Assembly (NCBI GenBank): GCA_026874595.1
Contig: CM049315.1
Location: forward strand, 1,058,501-1,122,500
Source: Sipunculus nudus
Lineage: Eukaryota; Annelida; Sipuncula; Golfingiida; Sipunculidae
Length of the DNA: 64,000 bases
Reading direction: 5' to 3'
Shown here: one piece after another, positions 23,017 through 33,398 of the stretch
Position numbering within the stretch: the first letter of the stretch is position 1
How the letters are laid out: the number at the start of each line of letters is the position of its first letter
Notes under the pieces: generated by a model
Databases searched by the model: none
The model's input: only the letters and a program-made list of their open reading frames with translations
Told to the model about the DNA's origin: nothing
Made by a program: the position numbers and the translations under genes

Positions 23017-23814
23017 TGTTACGGAACCTAATATAAACAGATCACGTATGCGTGATGGACACAAATTTTGTAATGGAGATAAAAACAAATCAGATTCTGT
23101 AATACTAGGCAGCGTGAAATGTCTAGGGGAATGAATAAAGAAGTCAGTGGTTTTTGGTTAACAAATAATTAAAATTTATTCTTAAAACAACCCTAACAAT
23201 ACTATACACCAAATCAATACAATTATACAGTAAAACAGCGTTATAGCAACAAGTCAATAAAATCACACAGAAAGATAATAGTACAGTACCTGGATACCAA
23301 TACACGATAAGTCCTTTAAATGTAAACTCTCGGAGAACGGCAGTCCTGTGGAAAGTTCTTGCAACAACCCAGAAAGTAAACTGAAGTCCAAATGCATAAA
23401 ATCCAGGAGAAAGTCTTTGAAAATGTATAATTGCCGCATTCGTCGGATAAGGTCTTAGAATCTGACATACGCTTCTGCGTCCGCTGGAATCTGCTCTGCT
23501 TTCTGCCCCCCCCCTCCCCCCGTTCTAAAAAACAGCCCCTTTATATACCTTCACACCCCAATTTTCCACTTCACGAACAGTCTGTAAGGTCCTGTACAAC
23601 ACGCGTTTCAGGAATTCTCTAGAAAGACATAGCCGTGTGTCTCTACACACCAGGCTCATCACGTGACCCACGACCAGGTGTGAAAGACCAAGGCTAACAT
23701 GACAACTAGAGTCCAACCAGTACGGATTAAACATAAAATGCAACACGCGGCCAGACACTAGTGCTACAACAGGAGCTACGCCCATGTCACACAATAAAAA
23801 GAGCACCTGTAACT
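23017..23814 (-). repeat. 5' LTR of the Gmr1-like element, intact
   Basis: About 798 bp; the inner end reads CCGTAACA and the outer end starts GTTACAGGTGC with the first TG damaged. It serves as the undisturbed reference copy that shows the nested insertion in the 3' LTR. Confidence 0.9.
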
Positions 23815-23860
23815 ATATATAATTATATATATATATACTAGTATATATATATATATATAT

Positions 23861-23908
<48 letters not shown>

Positions 23909-23923
23909 GTGTGTGTGTGTGTG
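23815..23923. repeat. (TA)n-(TG)n compound microsatellite
   Basis: TA runs with a few interruptions pass into TG repeats. They abut the Ty3 LTR on one side and the next LTR-like unit on the other. Confidence 0.95.
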
Positions 23924-24550
23924 TGTAACGGATGTGAAACAACCTGCTGTATGTGATATAAATTCTGTTTTAGGTTTCAACTAGTTTGTTTCCTGGTCTC
24001 GCTCTTTGCTTTGTGGTTTCTAGCCATTGTTTTTTTATTGTCTGGTTTGCTTGGATTGTTTCTATTGTTGTTTTCATTGTTTTTTTTTTCATTTCTCATG
24101 ACGAAACCAGTTTTCTCACGTGACTGTGTTAAGGTCGGTGGATGAAGAGAGTCGGAGCTTCAGTTTCCAGTGATACATGGAACTGAACGGATCTCGTTTC
24201 TCTCTTGACAGGTAAGAGCAGTTTACTTTATTTAGTATTAACACTGAACCATTGGTGTATTTACGTTCCTTGAATGCTCAAAGGACACGAGTACTTAAAA
24301 AAAATTATGCAGTTTTCATTTTATATTCGTTTTGCGCATGTAAAAAGTAATTAATCTCATAACTGTAGTTCGTTCATAGTTGCAAAAAACGGCGTAAGCT
24401 TCAGTTTCCAGTGATACATGGAACTGAACGTATCTCGTTTCTCTCTTGACAGTCTCTACTTCGCGTGAGAGATCTGTTTGATCTGGTCTGAATAAAGTTT
24501 TACATCAACCATGTTGGAGGTATTTCGTACACATCTGGACGGCCGTTACA
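23924..24550 (+). repeat. Probable solo LTR with an internal duplication
   Basis: The 627-bp unit starts TGTAACGG and ends CCGTTACA, a perfect 8-bp inverted terminal repeat of the TG...CA kind. AATAAAG near 24490, ~60 bp before the end, would be a polyadenylation signal. A 55-bp block (GCTTCAGTTTCCAGTG...CTCTTGACAG) occurs at 24157-24211 and again at 24398-24452 with one mismatch. The first copy runs into GTAAGAG, a good splice-donor sequence. No PBS, polypurine tract or coding part adjoins it, so it is a solo LTR if the call is right. Orientation is inferred from the AATAAA. Confidence 0.6.
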
Positions 24551-24719
24551 AATATATATATATATAATATTATACATTTATCTGTTTTTCTATGCGCAGG
24601 AATTTGCATGGCTTGATATGTCCCTGGCGTTCTGATTCGTGTTAGGCGCAAGCCCTGTGCGTTGCTATATAAGAACCGCATTAGTTGAACTCTGGCTTAC
24701 CCGCAGAGTGTAAAGACAC
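24551..24719. other. TA-rich spacer with TATATAAG box
   Basis: A short (TA)n run, then sequence with CTATATAAGAACC at about 24666, a TATA-like element without a matching coding region. Confidence 0.35.
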
Positions 24720-24848
24720 AGCATGTTCGTTGAAGTCTAAAAGGTTCGATTTTGTTCGTTGGAATATTCCGGACTAGAAAATTCTTGGCTCATGGGGAAA
24801 AAGCTATAAATAGGGGCTGTGTTTGGAGTCGGCAGAAATTGAAATACC
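24720..24848 (+). promoter_or_regulatory. Heat-shock-type promoter module, copy 1
   Basis: GGAATATTCCGGACTAGAAA followed by ATTCT (24761-24785) gives five contiguous alternating GAA/TTC pentamers, four matching the heat-shock-factor consensus and one imperfect. Twenty bases on is TATAAATA (24805-24812), then GGGGCTGTGTTTGGAG, the likely start region. HSF trimers bind such arrays in all eukaryotes. No coding frame follows: ~400 bp of AT-rich leader-like sequence (24849-25256) separate it from copy 2. Confidence 0.6.
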
Positions 24849-25256
24849 GGCGGGCACTAAGGGTGCAACTTTCTCGTCAGTCTTGGGACCTTCTCCGATA
24901 ATTGCATAGTTACAGATATTCTATGGACTTTATACAGACCTTATACAGATATTAAACAGATTTGATACAGATTGCCTTAGGGGTTTTACCTGAACTTAAC
25001 TTCTGAATTACAACAGATTGTCTTCGAGATTTAATTGGACCATTCACCGGGAAGATTTACTTGAACTGTTCACGTGGATTATTTGTGCTAAAAGACTCTT
25101 GATGGACTGTGACCGGACTCTGGTGATGTACATTTTTATTATTGCTTTTTTAATACTGTGTAATTGAGGGCTTGTCCAGGAAGCTAAACAGTTTTGAACA
25201 TTTATTAGGCCTTGAACTTGACACATTGTTTACAATACTTTTTTACAAGATCTATC

Positions 25257-25370
25257 AGCATGTTCGTTCTAGTTTGTCTCCGGAATGTTCCGGACTAGAA
25301 GCTTCTAGACTTCGGGCAAAAAAGTTATAAATAGGGGCTGTGTTTGGAGCCGGCAGAAAGGGAAATACCA
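25257..25370 (+). promoter_or_regulatory. Heat-shock-type promoter module, copy 2
   Basis: GGAATGTTCCGGACTAGAAG then CTTCTAGACTTC (25282-25313) has five or six contiguous GAA/TTC pentamers. TATAAATA follows at 25326-25333 with the same downstream GGGGCTGTGTTTGGAG and CGGCAGAAA words as copy 1. Spacing between the heat-shock element and TATA is again ~20 bp. The module ends near a (TA)n run and a pogo-like element, so any gene it drove is cut off. Confidence 0.6.
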
Positions 25371-25397
25371 TATTTATTGTCGGTTTCACCTTACCCT

Positions 25398-25400
<3 letters not shown>

Positions 25401-25467
<67 letters not shown>
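25401..25467. repeat. (TA)n microsatellite
   Basis: Perfect TA run directly left of the pogo-like element. Confidence 0.95.
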
Positions 25468-25470
<3 letters not shown>

Positions 25471-26572
25471 TGAAACCCCACTGGGGCGGACAGTCACGGG
25501 GCCGGACGATTGTCCGTTATAGCGGGGTGTCTGCCCCAGAGGGGGTCGGGCCCAGGAGGTCCGGATGCGGCCACGTGTCGGAGGCCCAAGTGGCAAGTAT
25601 GGGACTTAATCAATCATAAAAGCCGGCGTCTTTTATCTAATATTTGATCCTACATATATGTCATATGTGAATAAAATTTATTGCTTCGTTTGTTGTGTTT
25701 TATTTTTTTATTTTGGAATCAGGCATTTTAATGTTAACTGTAACATTATCGTCATTACTTGTGAGAAAGTAATATTTTAATATTGACTGACATTGACAGG
25801 ACTTACTCGTCCCGACGTAAACATTTCTGCACTGGGACGGTAAGAATGATTAAATACTCATTCTCTCCGTTATATTTAAATAATCGCCTTTGGAATAAAT
25901 TAATACCTGATATCTCGTTTAAGTTTTGTTTAACATCTTTTGCTATCATATACGCCTGACTATTTGGTAGGTGGGACTTATTTCCGTAATGCAAATGTTA
26001 CAGGATCACGGATTGATTGAGATATCGCTGAGCCCCCGACCCAGGCGAGAGGTCATGACCCGTAACATTAATCGTCCGGATGCGTCATTATCCTCGCTTC
26101 TGGGCCTATGATAGAATAATGTGGACCGGATTCAGGATGAATATCTTGCTTCACTGAAAGTTCGGCAATATAGAAACTCTGTGAATTCCGTCATTTTATG
26201 GGCACTGCTATTGATAAAAGGATACATTAATAAATGTCCCAGTTGTAAAATAAGGCAAATTGAGTAAAACTAGCTCCGGTCTTATAGTCATAGCAATTAA
26301 TATGCCTAAATCATAAGAACTTTTAAGTAATTTAAGGCGTACCGCAAGCAGACCAAATTTGCAATTTTAAAGTATTTCTACCGACTTCGATCGGGGCGGC
26401 CGCTTAGGTGTCCGTTAGCCGGGGTGATTTTAACCATCGGGCGGACAAAAGGTGTCCGTTGTCCTGAATAGAGAGGTGTCCGTCTCAGAGGGGTTCTGAA
26501 TTTAAATAGTAAAAACGTTCGGTCGGCCCAAAAAGTGTCCGTTGGGCGGGGTGTCCGCAGCCCGGGATTTCA

Positions 26573-26575
<3 letters not shown>
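25468..26575. mobile_element. Pogo/Tc1-mariner-like non-autonomous element
   Basis: The left end CAGTGAAACCCCACTGG and the right end, which reads CAGTGAAATCCCGGGCTG in reverse complement, are imperfect terminal inverted repeats. TA on both sides is the Tc1/mariner target duplication, though both flanks are TA microsatellites. Subterminal copies of GTGTCCGTT and CGGACA cluster within ~200 bp of both ends, as in pogo/Tigger-type elements. The 1.1-kb length and absence of a transposase frame indicate a non-autonomous copy. Confidence 0.68.

Positions 26576-26663
<88 letters not shown>
26576..26663. repeat. (TA)n microsatellite
   Basis: TA run with small interruptions, directly right of the pogo-like element. 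Confidence 0.95.
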
Positions 26664-26666
<3 letters not shown>

Positions 26667-26691
26667 AATTCTCCGGCTGCTGGCTTAAGAC

Positions 26692-27100
26692 AGTCAATGA
26701 TCATAAAAAGAAGAGAGACATCAACGCCAACATTTCAAACAATCATATTATTTGGATAACATGTACAGATTGTTGCTAAATTTTCAGCTACTCCTCTAGC
26801 CTTGGTCAGAACGAGTGACTAACTGTAAACAAAGCGGATAGTGTGACCCTTCGCTAGGTCAACGGGGCTGGCTTGCCAGCTATACCCATTAATCTATCTG
26901 ATGTCTTATCAGGACTGGCCTGTGTATATCCACATATCATACGTTCGTACGCACATAAAAGGATTAAACAAAGACTTGGCTTTTCTCTGTAAATACCCGA
27001 CACTCAGCACATACCTTTCCCCTCGAGACTAACCCCTCCCTGTCTTTGACACCCCAGCAGCCCTGTTTTCATGTTTTCATGTCTCTCTTCTTTTTATGTT
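26692..27100. repeat. 31-bp inverted repeat with 347-bp spacer
   Basis: The segment 26692-26722 and 27070-27100 are reverse complements at 29 of 31 positions, with core TGTCTCTCTTCTTTTTATG. TA-rich runs lie outside both arms. It may be the ends of a small TIR element or a terminal structure of the Penelope-like element downstream. Confidence 0.7.
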
Positions 27101-28119
27101 CATTGACTATATATATACATTTATATATATACTACAGGGTATATAACTTAACATCCCCTTGGGGAAAAAATCTTGGACCCCCCTCTGGGTTAGCCAAAAG
27201 TAATCTGTAGCGTGACCGTATCAGGATATTTACCAGATATTGCTATATTTGTTTTTCTTGGGCCCGCATTTGCTCACAGGTCTTGACTAAATATAACTTA
27301 TTATCCTATAGTTGAGTTTCCAAGGGAAATGTGTGGAATGTATTTTGATTTAAAATGTGAGGAATGGAATCTGTTCCATTTCGTGTTAAAACGAACTTTA
27401 TAATATTCTTTACACATATACGTTGACAAAACAAAATGATAAATATAGAAAGAATAGAATATATAAAAGTAATTTTAAATTGTGGAATGAAGAAAGTATT
27501 AACATAGACTTTTTTCTGAATATAAATATTACATGAAATGGATTTTGAAGAAATATAAAAATATAATCAAAAGAGCATAATGTAAGAGGCAAAAATATAA
27601 AAAAACATTTTTATGCTTTAAATATTCAGCAGTAGGAACAAATCAAAGTATAATTTGAGGCGGTTGATCGGGGTCAAGAATAGATGTAGCTTAAATCGGA
27701 CCATGCATTTATTAGGCTTGTCTTTAACTTGTCATATTAAAAAATTTTTAAAGGGGTGTAGGTATTTTATTCCTTTATTCTCATAGAAAGAAAAATTTCC
27801 TTACTAGAAAGAAAAAAAAATAACTACAGAAAAATACATGTATACATGTATACAAATATACATGTATAACATATCCGGTCAAAATAGAAAATTCTCCATT
27901 GTCCTTCTTGTGCCGTTTCACTTTCATGCGAACCTGCCCCAAAAGAATTCCGTAATATCGGACTGTTCCCTGTAGTTTGAGCTCTCGAAATATTGCAAGT
28001 CGACGGTCTTCATGGCCTGGCGGACTTCGGCGGAGGTTTGGGAACTATTTCTTCAGGTTCACAGGTCGGACTGGCTGTATCATCGCCTCTCACTGAAAAA
28101 TAAAAAGAATGTGACGGAA
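27101..28119. other. Unassigned AT-rich sequence
   Basis: No coding frame recognised. The last ~150 bp may be untranslated or degraded N-terminal sequence of the Penelope-like element. Confidence 0.45.
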
Positions 28120-30200
28120 ACCAGAACAACAAGTTTGGACTCAAATCAAGGCGCACCCCACCGCAGATTGAGGAGTTAAGACTCTTTGAGTCCGACCTTA
28201 TTGAAATGACGAAAAACGTAGAATTCAGGCAAATCATCAACCCATTCCAGTCAGAACTGAAAAAGGACATCAAAGAAATTAAGAAAGCTATAGTCTTCGC
28301 AGATAAAACACGAAATGTCTACACAATAAAACCTGACAAATACAAAAAAACACTAAGGGACAATATAACATCAAAGTACAAAGCCGCCGACCAAACCACC
28401 GTGAAAAACATCAACGGTGAGTTATTAGAAATAGCTTCAAAACTCGATATTGATGACGGAATATCTCCCATGTCCGAAAAGCAAGCTTTTATCGCCTTCA
28501 AGGACCACAAGGATAATTTCCATAGAAACACACCATGTGGACTAATAAATCCCTGCAAAAGTGAAATGGGAAAAAGTAAGCAAAGCTATCCAGGACCAAA
28601 TCAACCAATGCGTGCGATGTTCCGCACCAAGAAATCAGTGGAAAAACACAAGGTCAGTAATAAACTGGTTTAAATCCATACAAGATAAACCTAAACATAT
28701 CTTCATGGTATTTGACATCGTGGACTTCTACCCATCAATATCCCACCACTTGCTTGCAACGGCTTTAAAGTGGGTAGGAAAATACACCAACATCTCAGAC
28801 CTGAACCTCCAAGTTATCATGCACTCTAGAAATTCCTTCTTATTTGATAATGGCACCCCCTGGCAAAAGACTGAGAAACGGCCCAGCACGTTCGATGTAA
28901 CGACGGGGAGTTACGACGGGGCCGAATTGTGTGAATTTGGTCGGTTTATTCGCCCTGAGCACCATACGAAAAGAGTTTCCCGATATGAACGTGGGTTTGT
29001 ACAGAGACGACGGACTAGCAGCCCTGAAATCAGTATCAGGACCCGAAGCAGACAGGATCAGGAAAAAACTCACTGAAATCTTCACCACCATGGACCTGAA
29101 ACTCAAAGTGGAAACAAACTTGACATCAGTCAACTACCTAGATGTCTCACTGGACCTCCAGTCTTGAAATTTCAGCCCATACAGGAAGCCAAACGATCAA
29201 CCAATGTTTATAAATACAAATTCAGACCACCCCAGCTATTATTCGAAACATCCCTGCGGCTGTCAACAAGCGCCTGTCAGAACTTTCTCAAGATGAAAAC
29301 ACCTTCAGAAAAGAATTAAAAGAATACGAAAAAGCACTCAACAATAGCTGATACAAGCAAAAACTGAGTTACATCGCCCCACAGGAAGCTGCCGGAAAAC
29401 GCCGCAAAAACCGAACCTGAAAAATCATTTGGTTTAACCCTCCGTACAGTGCAATCGTGAAAACAAATATCGGCAAAATTTTCCTGAAACTTGTAGCCAA
29501 ACACTTTCCAAAAATACACGCATTGCACAAATTATTCAACAAAAACAATCTGAAAATTAGCTATAGCTGCATGAAGAACGTTAGATCAATAATACAAAGC
29601 CACAATACAAGATTACTGTCTGAAAGGCAACAAAGAGAACCCACACAACAAAGGCTATGCAACTACCGTAACAAATCTGACTGTCTTCTCAATGGGAAGT
29701 GCCTAACCCCGTCCATTGTCTACCAAGCCGACGTACACAGCAACGGTACAGTTAACACATGCATCGGCATGACCGGAAGCCCCTTCAAACAAAGGTATTA
29801 AAACCACAAGAAATCATTCACCCACAGGACCCATTCAAACGAAACCAAACTTGCGAATCGCGCTTGGACCCTGAAAGACAAGCAACAAAGCTTCACTATC
29901 ACCTGGTCTATAATCCAGCAGTCAAACACATTTATGACCTCTTCACGCCAGTGCAATTTGTGTTTGGCAGTGAAACTAGCTATCATAAGCTCAAAACAAA
30001 AGAATCTTTTGAACAAAAAGTTCGGAAATTGTTTCCACCTGCCGCAATGCTAAAAAGAAATTATAAAAACCAATATCACAACTAGTCACCTGATGAGCCG
30101 ACGAGGCGAAACCGACGGTCGTGACCCAGATTCATCACATGCCTTAACATATCATGCTCTGTTGCAAAACATAGAGCGCTGTGTGACCGCGGAGGAAAGA
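28120..30200 (+). pseudogene. Penelope-like retroelement: RT with GIY-YIG-like C-terminus
   Basis: The N-terminal part (TPPQIEELRLFE, VFADKTRNVY, AFIAFKDHKDNF) is read at ~28150-28560. After a frame change near 28565 comes FDIVDFYPSIS, then after another near 28920 the catalytic YRDD (GLYRDDGLAAL) near 29010, followed by VNYLDVSLDL. Further shifts and stops lead to TNIGKIFLKLVAKHFPK and ISYSCMKNVRSI, then to a cysteine-rich stretch and a GIY-YIG-like segment (IVYQADVHSNG, TCIGMTGSPFKQRY) at ~29720-29800, with its continuation to ~30080. The layout, RT followed by GIY-YIG nuclease, is that of endonuclease-bearing Penelope-like elements. At least four frameshifts and several stops make it inactive. 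Clade placement is uncertain. Confidence 0.75.
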
Positions 30201-30225
30201 CTGCATACCCGCAGATCATTTCTAC

Positions 30226-30331
30226 TTATATATATGTGTGTATGTGTGTGTGTGTGTGTTTGTGCGTGCGTGTTTTAAAAACTAAAATTTATTTGCCATA
30301 CAGCGAAATGCCTCTCTCTCTGTCTCTCACG

Positions 30332-30368
<37 letters not shown>
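30226..30368. repeat. (TG)n, (TC)n and (TA)n microsatellites
   Basis: TG run at 30226-30273, TC-rich at ~30310-30330, TA run at ~30332-30368, directly after the Penelope-like relic. Confidence 0.9.
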
Positions 30369-30369
<1 letters not shown>

Positions 30370-31239
30370 GGACCCGTTAGCTGCGGTGAATGAATATAAT
30401 GCTATCGTGTTACTTCTAGTCGCTATTTGTTGTGATGTAGAGTTAAACACTGAAATTCATAAATACAACAATTTGCTTTTCAATTTCCAACATTCAAGAT
30501 GGAAAAAACCTATGCAAGTAGGTAGGCTTGTGACAAAAGCACCTACTAACGCCAATAAATCACAGTTAAATAATTTTATTCACTTGCAGTTCATACTTTA
30601 TTAATATTTAATTCATTTTTTTGAGCCGTGAAATATTTGCTTTCTTTTTATATAATTCGGTTTTACACCCACTAGCGTATATAGTGACAATCACCCAGAG
30701 CGCGATAATTAAATCTAGTTTGGAATATGGCTGCTCCTTCGATAGAAAATGACATTGTGCAATAACAGTATATAAAGATATAATATTATAAGTCACAGTG
30801 CCTTATTCTGGGGAGCCTCTGACGCAGTTGACGTCACGTGTTATTATACGTAATTATTTTAACGCTTGGAGGGATATGAATTGTGCCAATAAATTCCGTA
30901 TTCCACCAAATAAGCGACTTCGGCGCTAAACATTTTGAGTATGTGATGTTTCTGACCCCTGAAGAACGCCCACAGCATACCATCAGGGCCATACCTTTTG
31001 CCAAAATTAGTCAAATCTCCGAGTTGAATGACGGACCAATCCAGTGACGTGACGCAAGTTCAATCATCCAATGATGTCAAATTTGGTTTATGCAGTATTG
31101 GTCTTCATTTGTATAGGGATATTTGGTCGATATGATCAAGTATGAATGAGGGGAGAAGCCGCATGGATCGCTGATTATAAGTAGTTTGTCAGGAATGGGA
31201 GGAACGCTTATTCGGGTAGGTATTTATCATTTAATTGAA
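30369..31239. other. Unassigned sequence with a CRE/E-box site
   Basis: No gene seen. TTGACGTCACGTG at about 30827-30839 overlaps a full cAMP-response palindrome and a CACGTG E-box. No coding region follows. Confidence 0.4.
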
Positions 31240-31260
31240 CCATATGACTGAAATAACAAA

Positions 31261-31295
<35 letters not shown>

Positions 31296-31336
31296 GAGAT
31301 CTTTTTCAGCATTAGCATAAAGCTCCCTCTTACTAG
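31240..31336. repeat. Composite repeat, copy 1 (left of LINE)
   Basis: ATGACTGAAATAACAAAA, then CA/TA/GA microsatellite, then TTTTTCAGCATTAGCATAAA and GCTCCCTCTTACTA. The same order recurs at 33223-33398. Confidence 0.8.
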
Positions 31337-31734
31337 AATATGGAATGTTTTGAATAACTCAATTAAAAGCATAATTTTAAATTTATTTCGAATATCTTAA
31401 GACAATTAAGATCCAATTCATCTAGATACACAATTAGATGGAGACTGGTTCTAGGTATCTTATATTAAGGTACGTGACTTGAAGTGATTCTTGACAGAGG
31501 TGAAACCTAAGGGACAACTCGAAAATTCGAAACTGGTTGCGCGTTTGTTAAAACCGGTTCTGAATGGTTTCCCCTTCTATTTTTAAGATAGCGGTTTCGG
31601 TTTTAATAGAAAATATTGATAACATCGTAAAACTATTTATTATTAATTAAATAAATTAATGATGACATTTTTTCAAGAGTAGGATACCATGCCTGGGCAA
31701 TATAAGACCAACTGAATGCATTATTTATTGTAAC

Positions 31735-33076
31735 TGGCAAATATATATCGATTTAGACCGATAATTGTTTCAAACACACTTTCAAAGTTAGCTGAAATGT
31801 TTATTTTACATGAATCTGATGAAAATATCATATACAATGAATTCCAGTTTGGATTTGTACCAGGTCGGGGAACATCGACAGCTATAGCCCTCACACAATA
31901 TACTGCCTCTTATTGTGTAGCACGTCGGTCCCAAACCTATATGTGCAGTCTTGATGCTGAGGGGGCTTTCGATGGAATACCCCACCCAGTCTTATTTGCC
32001 AGTTCATTAGATATCTTGTCGGACTTTAGCTGGCGTTTGCTTTATAACTGGTATAGACAAATTAAAGTTTACATTAAATGGAATACAATAAGCGAACCCA
32101 TAGCTATATGTAAGGGTACCAGACAGGGGGGACTGACGTCTCCACGTCTATTTAATATTGTCTATAAAGAGCTAATTGATATTTTGGGTAAACAGAACGG
32201 TGGGGTGTCTATAGATGGTCACAAATTTAATATCTCTTCATATGCTGATGACATAATTTTGATAAGTACAACAGTGACTGGTCTGCAAGGGTTGATTAAT
32301 TCTGCAATGCATTTTTCTACGGTAAACGGTTTACGATTTAACCCAGAAAAAAACTGTTTGTACGATTAGAGGGCAGAACCCGTTCTGTGTGGAGCCCAGA
32401 TGGTATATTCAAAACAAGCTGCTGAAGACGGTGGATAAAATGTCATATCTTGGTTCAATTGTTAGTAACCATAGTGCAAAGGACCATTGTGAGGCAAGAA
32501 TTAGTGCATGTCGAAAAGCATTTTATAGCCTACAAGGTGCAGGTCTTTGTAATAAAGGATTAAACCTTCAGACAGCAATGCATGTATGGTCGACATGTTG
32601 TAGGAGTACTTTAGTGTACGGCTGTAATGCTATTTATTTAACGAAAAGTGCAAGGCATGAATTGGACTGCCTACAAGCTAGATTAATAAAAAGAATTGTA
32701 GGAATAGGTCCCTGTTACGGCACAAAGCCGCTACTCCAGGCGTTAGACTTACCGCCAGTGTCTCACTATGTCGATGTACAAACTATAATGTTATTGAATA
32801 ATATATTTGAATATAGATCAGGGGCTAAAACATTTTACAGTCTCATGCTCAGTAAAGATATTCAGATCCCTAATTTGTTAACAAAGACGTGTGGAAAACA
32901 TAGGCAAAACGCATGGATATAATTATAATAATGTTATTTTAAATCGGAAATATGTTCTGTCTGTGAAAAGAGTAGACGAGGGTAACAATGGTCTGGTTTA
33001 TAGTATTCGTAGTGTTTTAAACTCTGGTTTTAGTAAGAACATGGTATTACTGAAAATGCTCTTAAAGGCTTTTTAA
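31735..33076 (+). pseudogene. LINE reverse transcriptase, frameshifted
   Basis: Motifs in order: FGFVPGRGTSTAIALTQ, LDAEGAFDGIPHPVLF, GTRQGGLTSPRLFNIVYKEL, catalytic YADD (SSYADDIIL) and NGLRFNPEKN, then a frame change near 32367. The thumb continues as MSYLGSIVSNH and a C-terminal region (ARLIKRIVGIG) to 32922, with a further shifted piece to 33076. The endonuclease is missing through 5' truncation. I do not assign a clade; TRQGGLTSP differs from the GVPQG form of the first LINE. Confidence 0.82.
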
Positions 33077-33186
33077 TATATTTTTATGATTATTGTGTTC
33101 ATATCTTGAACGTGTGATATATGTATTGTTTTAGCATGAATATTCTCTCCTTATATTGGAGGTTATTAAATAAATAAATAAATATC
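31735..33186 (+). mobile_element. 5'-truncated LINE (second RT type)
   Basis: It begins within the RT N-terminal region at about 31735 (FRPIIVSNTLSKLAE) and ends in a short 3' UTR and (TAAA)n tail at 33167-33183. It differs from the 3.5-6.3 kb LINE in sequence and 3' end. It sits between two direct copies of a composite repeat. Confidence 0.8.
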
Positions 33187-33222
33187 AAAAACAGAATGTT
33201 TGTCTGCGTCTTATAACATGTA

Positions 33223-33265
33223 CACCATATGACTGAAATAACAAAAAACACTTTATACATTTATA

Positions 33266-33358
<93 letters not shown>

Positions 33359-33398
33359 GAGAGTCTTTTTCAGCATTTGCATAAAGCTCCCTCTTACT
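33223..33398. repeat. Composite repeat, copy 2 (right of LINE)
   Basis: Same framework as 31240-31336 but with a longer (TA)n (33273-33327) and (GA)n (33328-33363) core, then TTTTTCAGCATTTGCATAAA and GCTCCCTCTTACTA. Confidence 0.8.

Larger units (their letters stand above)
14689..23814 (-). mobile_element. Complete, decayed Ty3/gypsy element of Gmr1 type
   Basis: Read from high to low coordinates: 5' LTR (23814-23017), tRNA-Pro-type primer site, gag with zinc knuckle, aspartic protease, integrase, reverse transcriptase, RNase H, polypurine tract, and 3' LTR (17705-14689, split by a nested 2.2-kb element). Without the nested insert it is about 6.9 kb. Integrase before RT is the diagnostic order of Gmr1-like elements, first described in cod; ordinary Ty3 elements have integrase last. 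Multiple stops and frameshifts, and clear differences between the two LTRs, show it is old. Both outer flanks are TA-rich; TATAT on both sides could be the 5-bp target duplication, but in such sequence this is weak. Confidence 0.9.

Noticed and set aside
14689-23814. Endogenous retrovirus with env
   Set aside because: There is no coding region between RNase H and the 3' LTR; only ~125 bp separate them, so no envelope gene.
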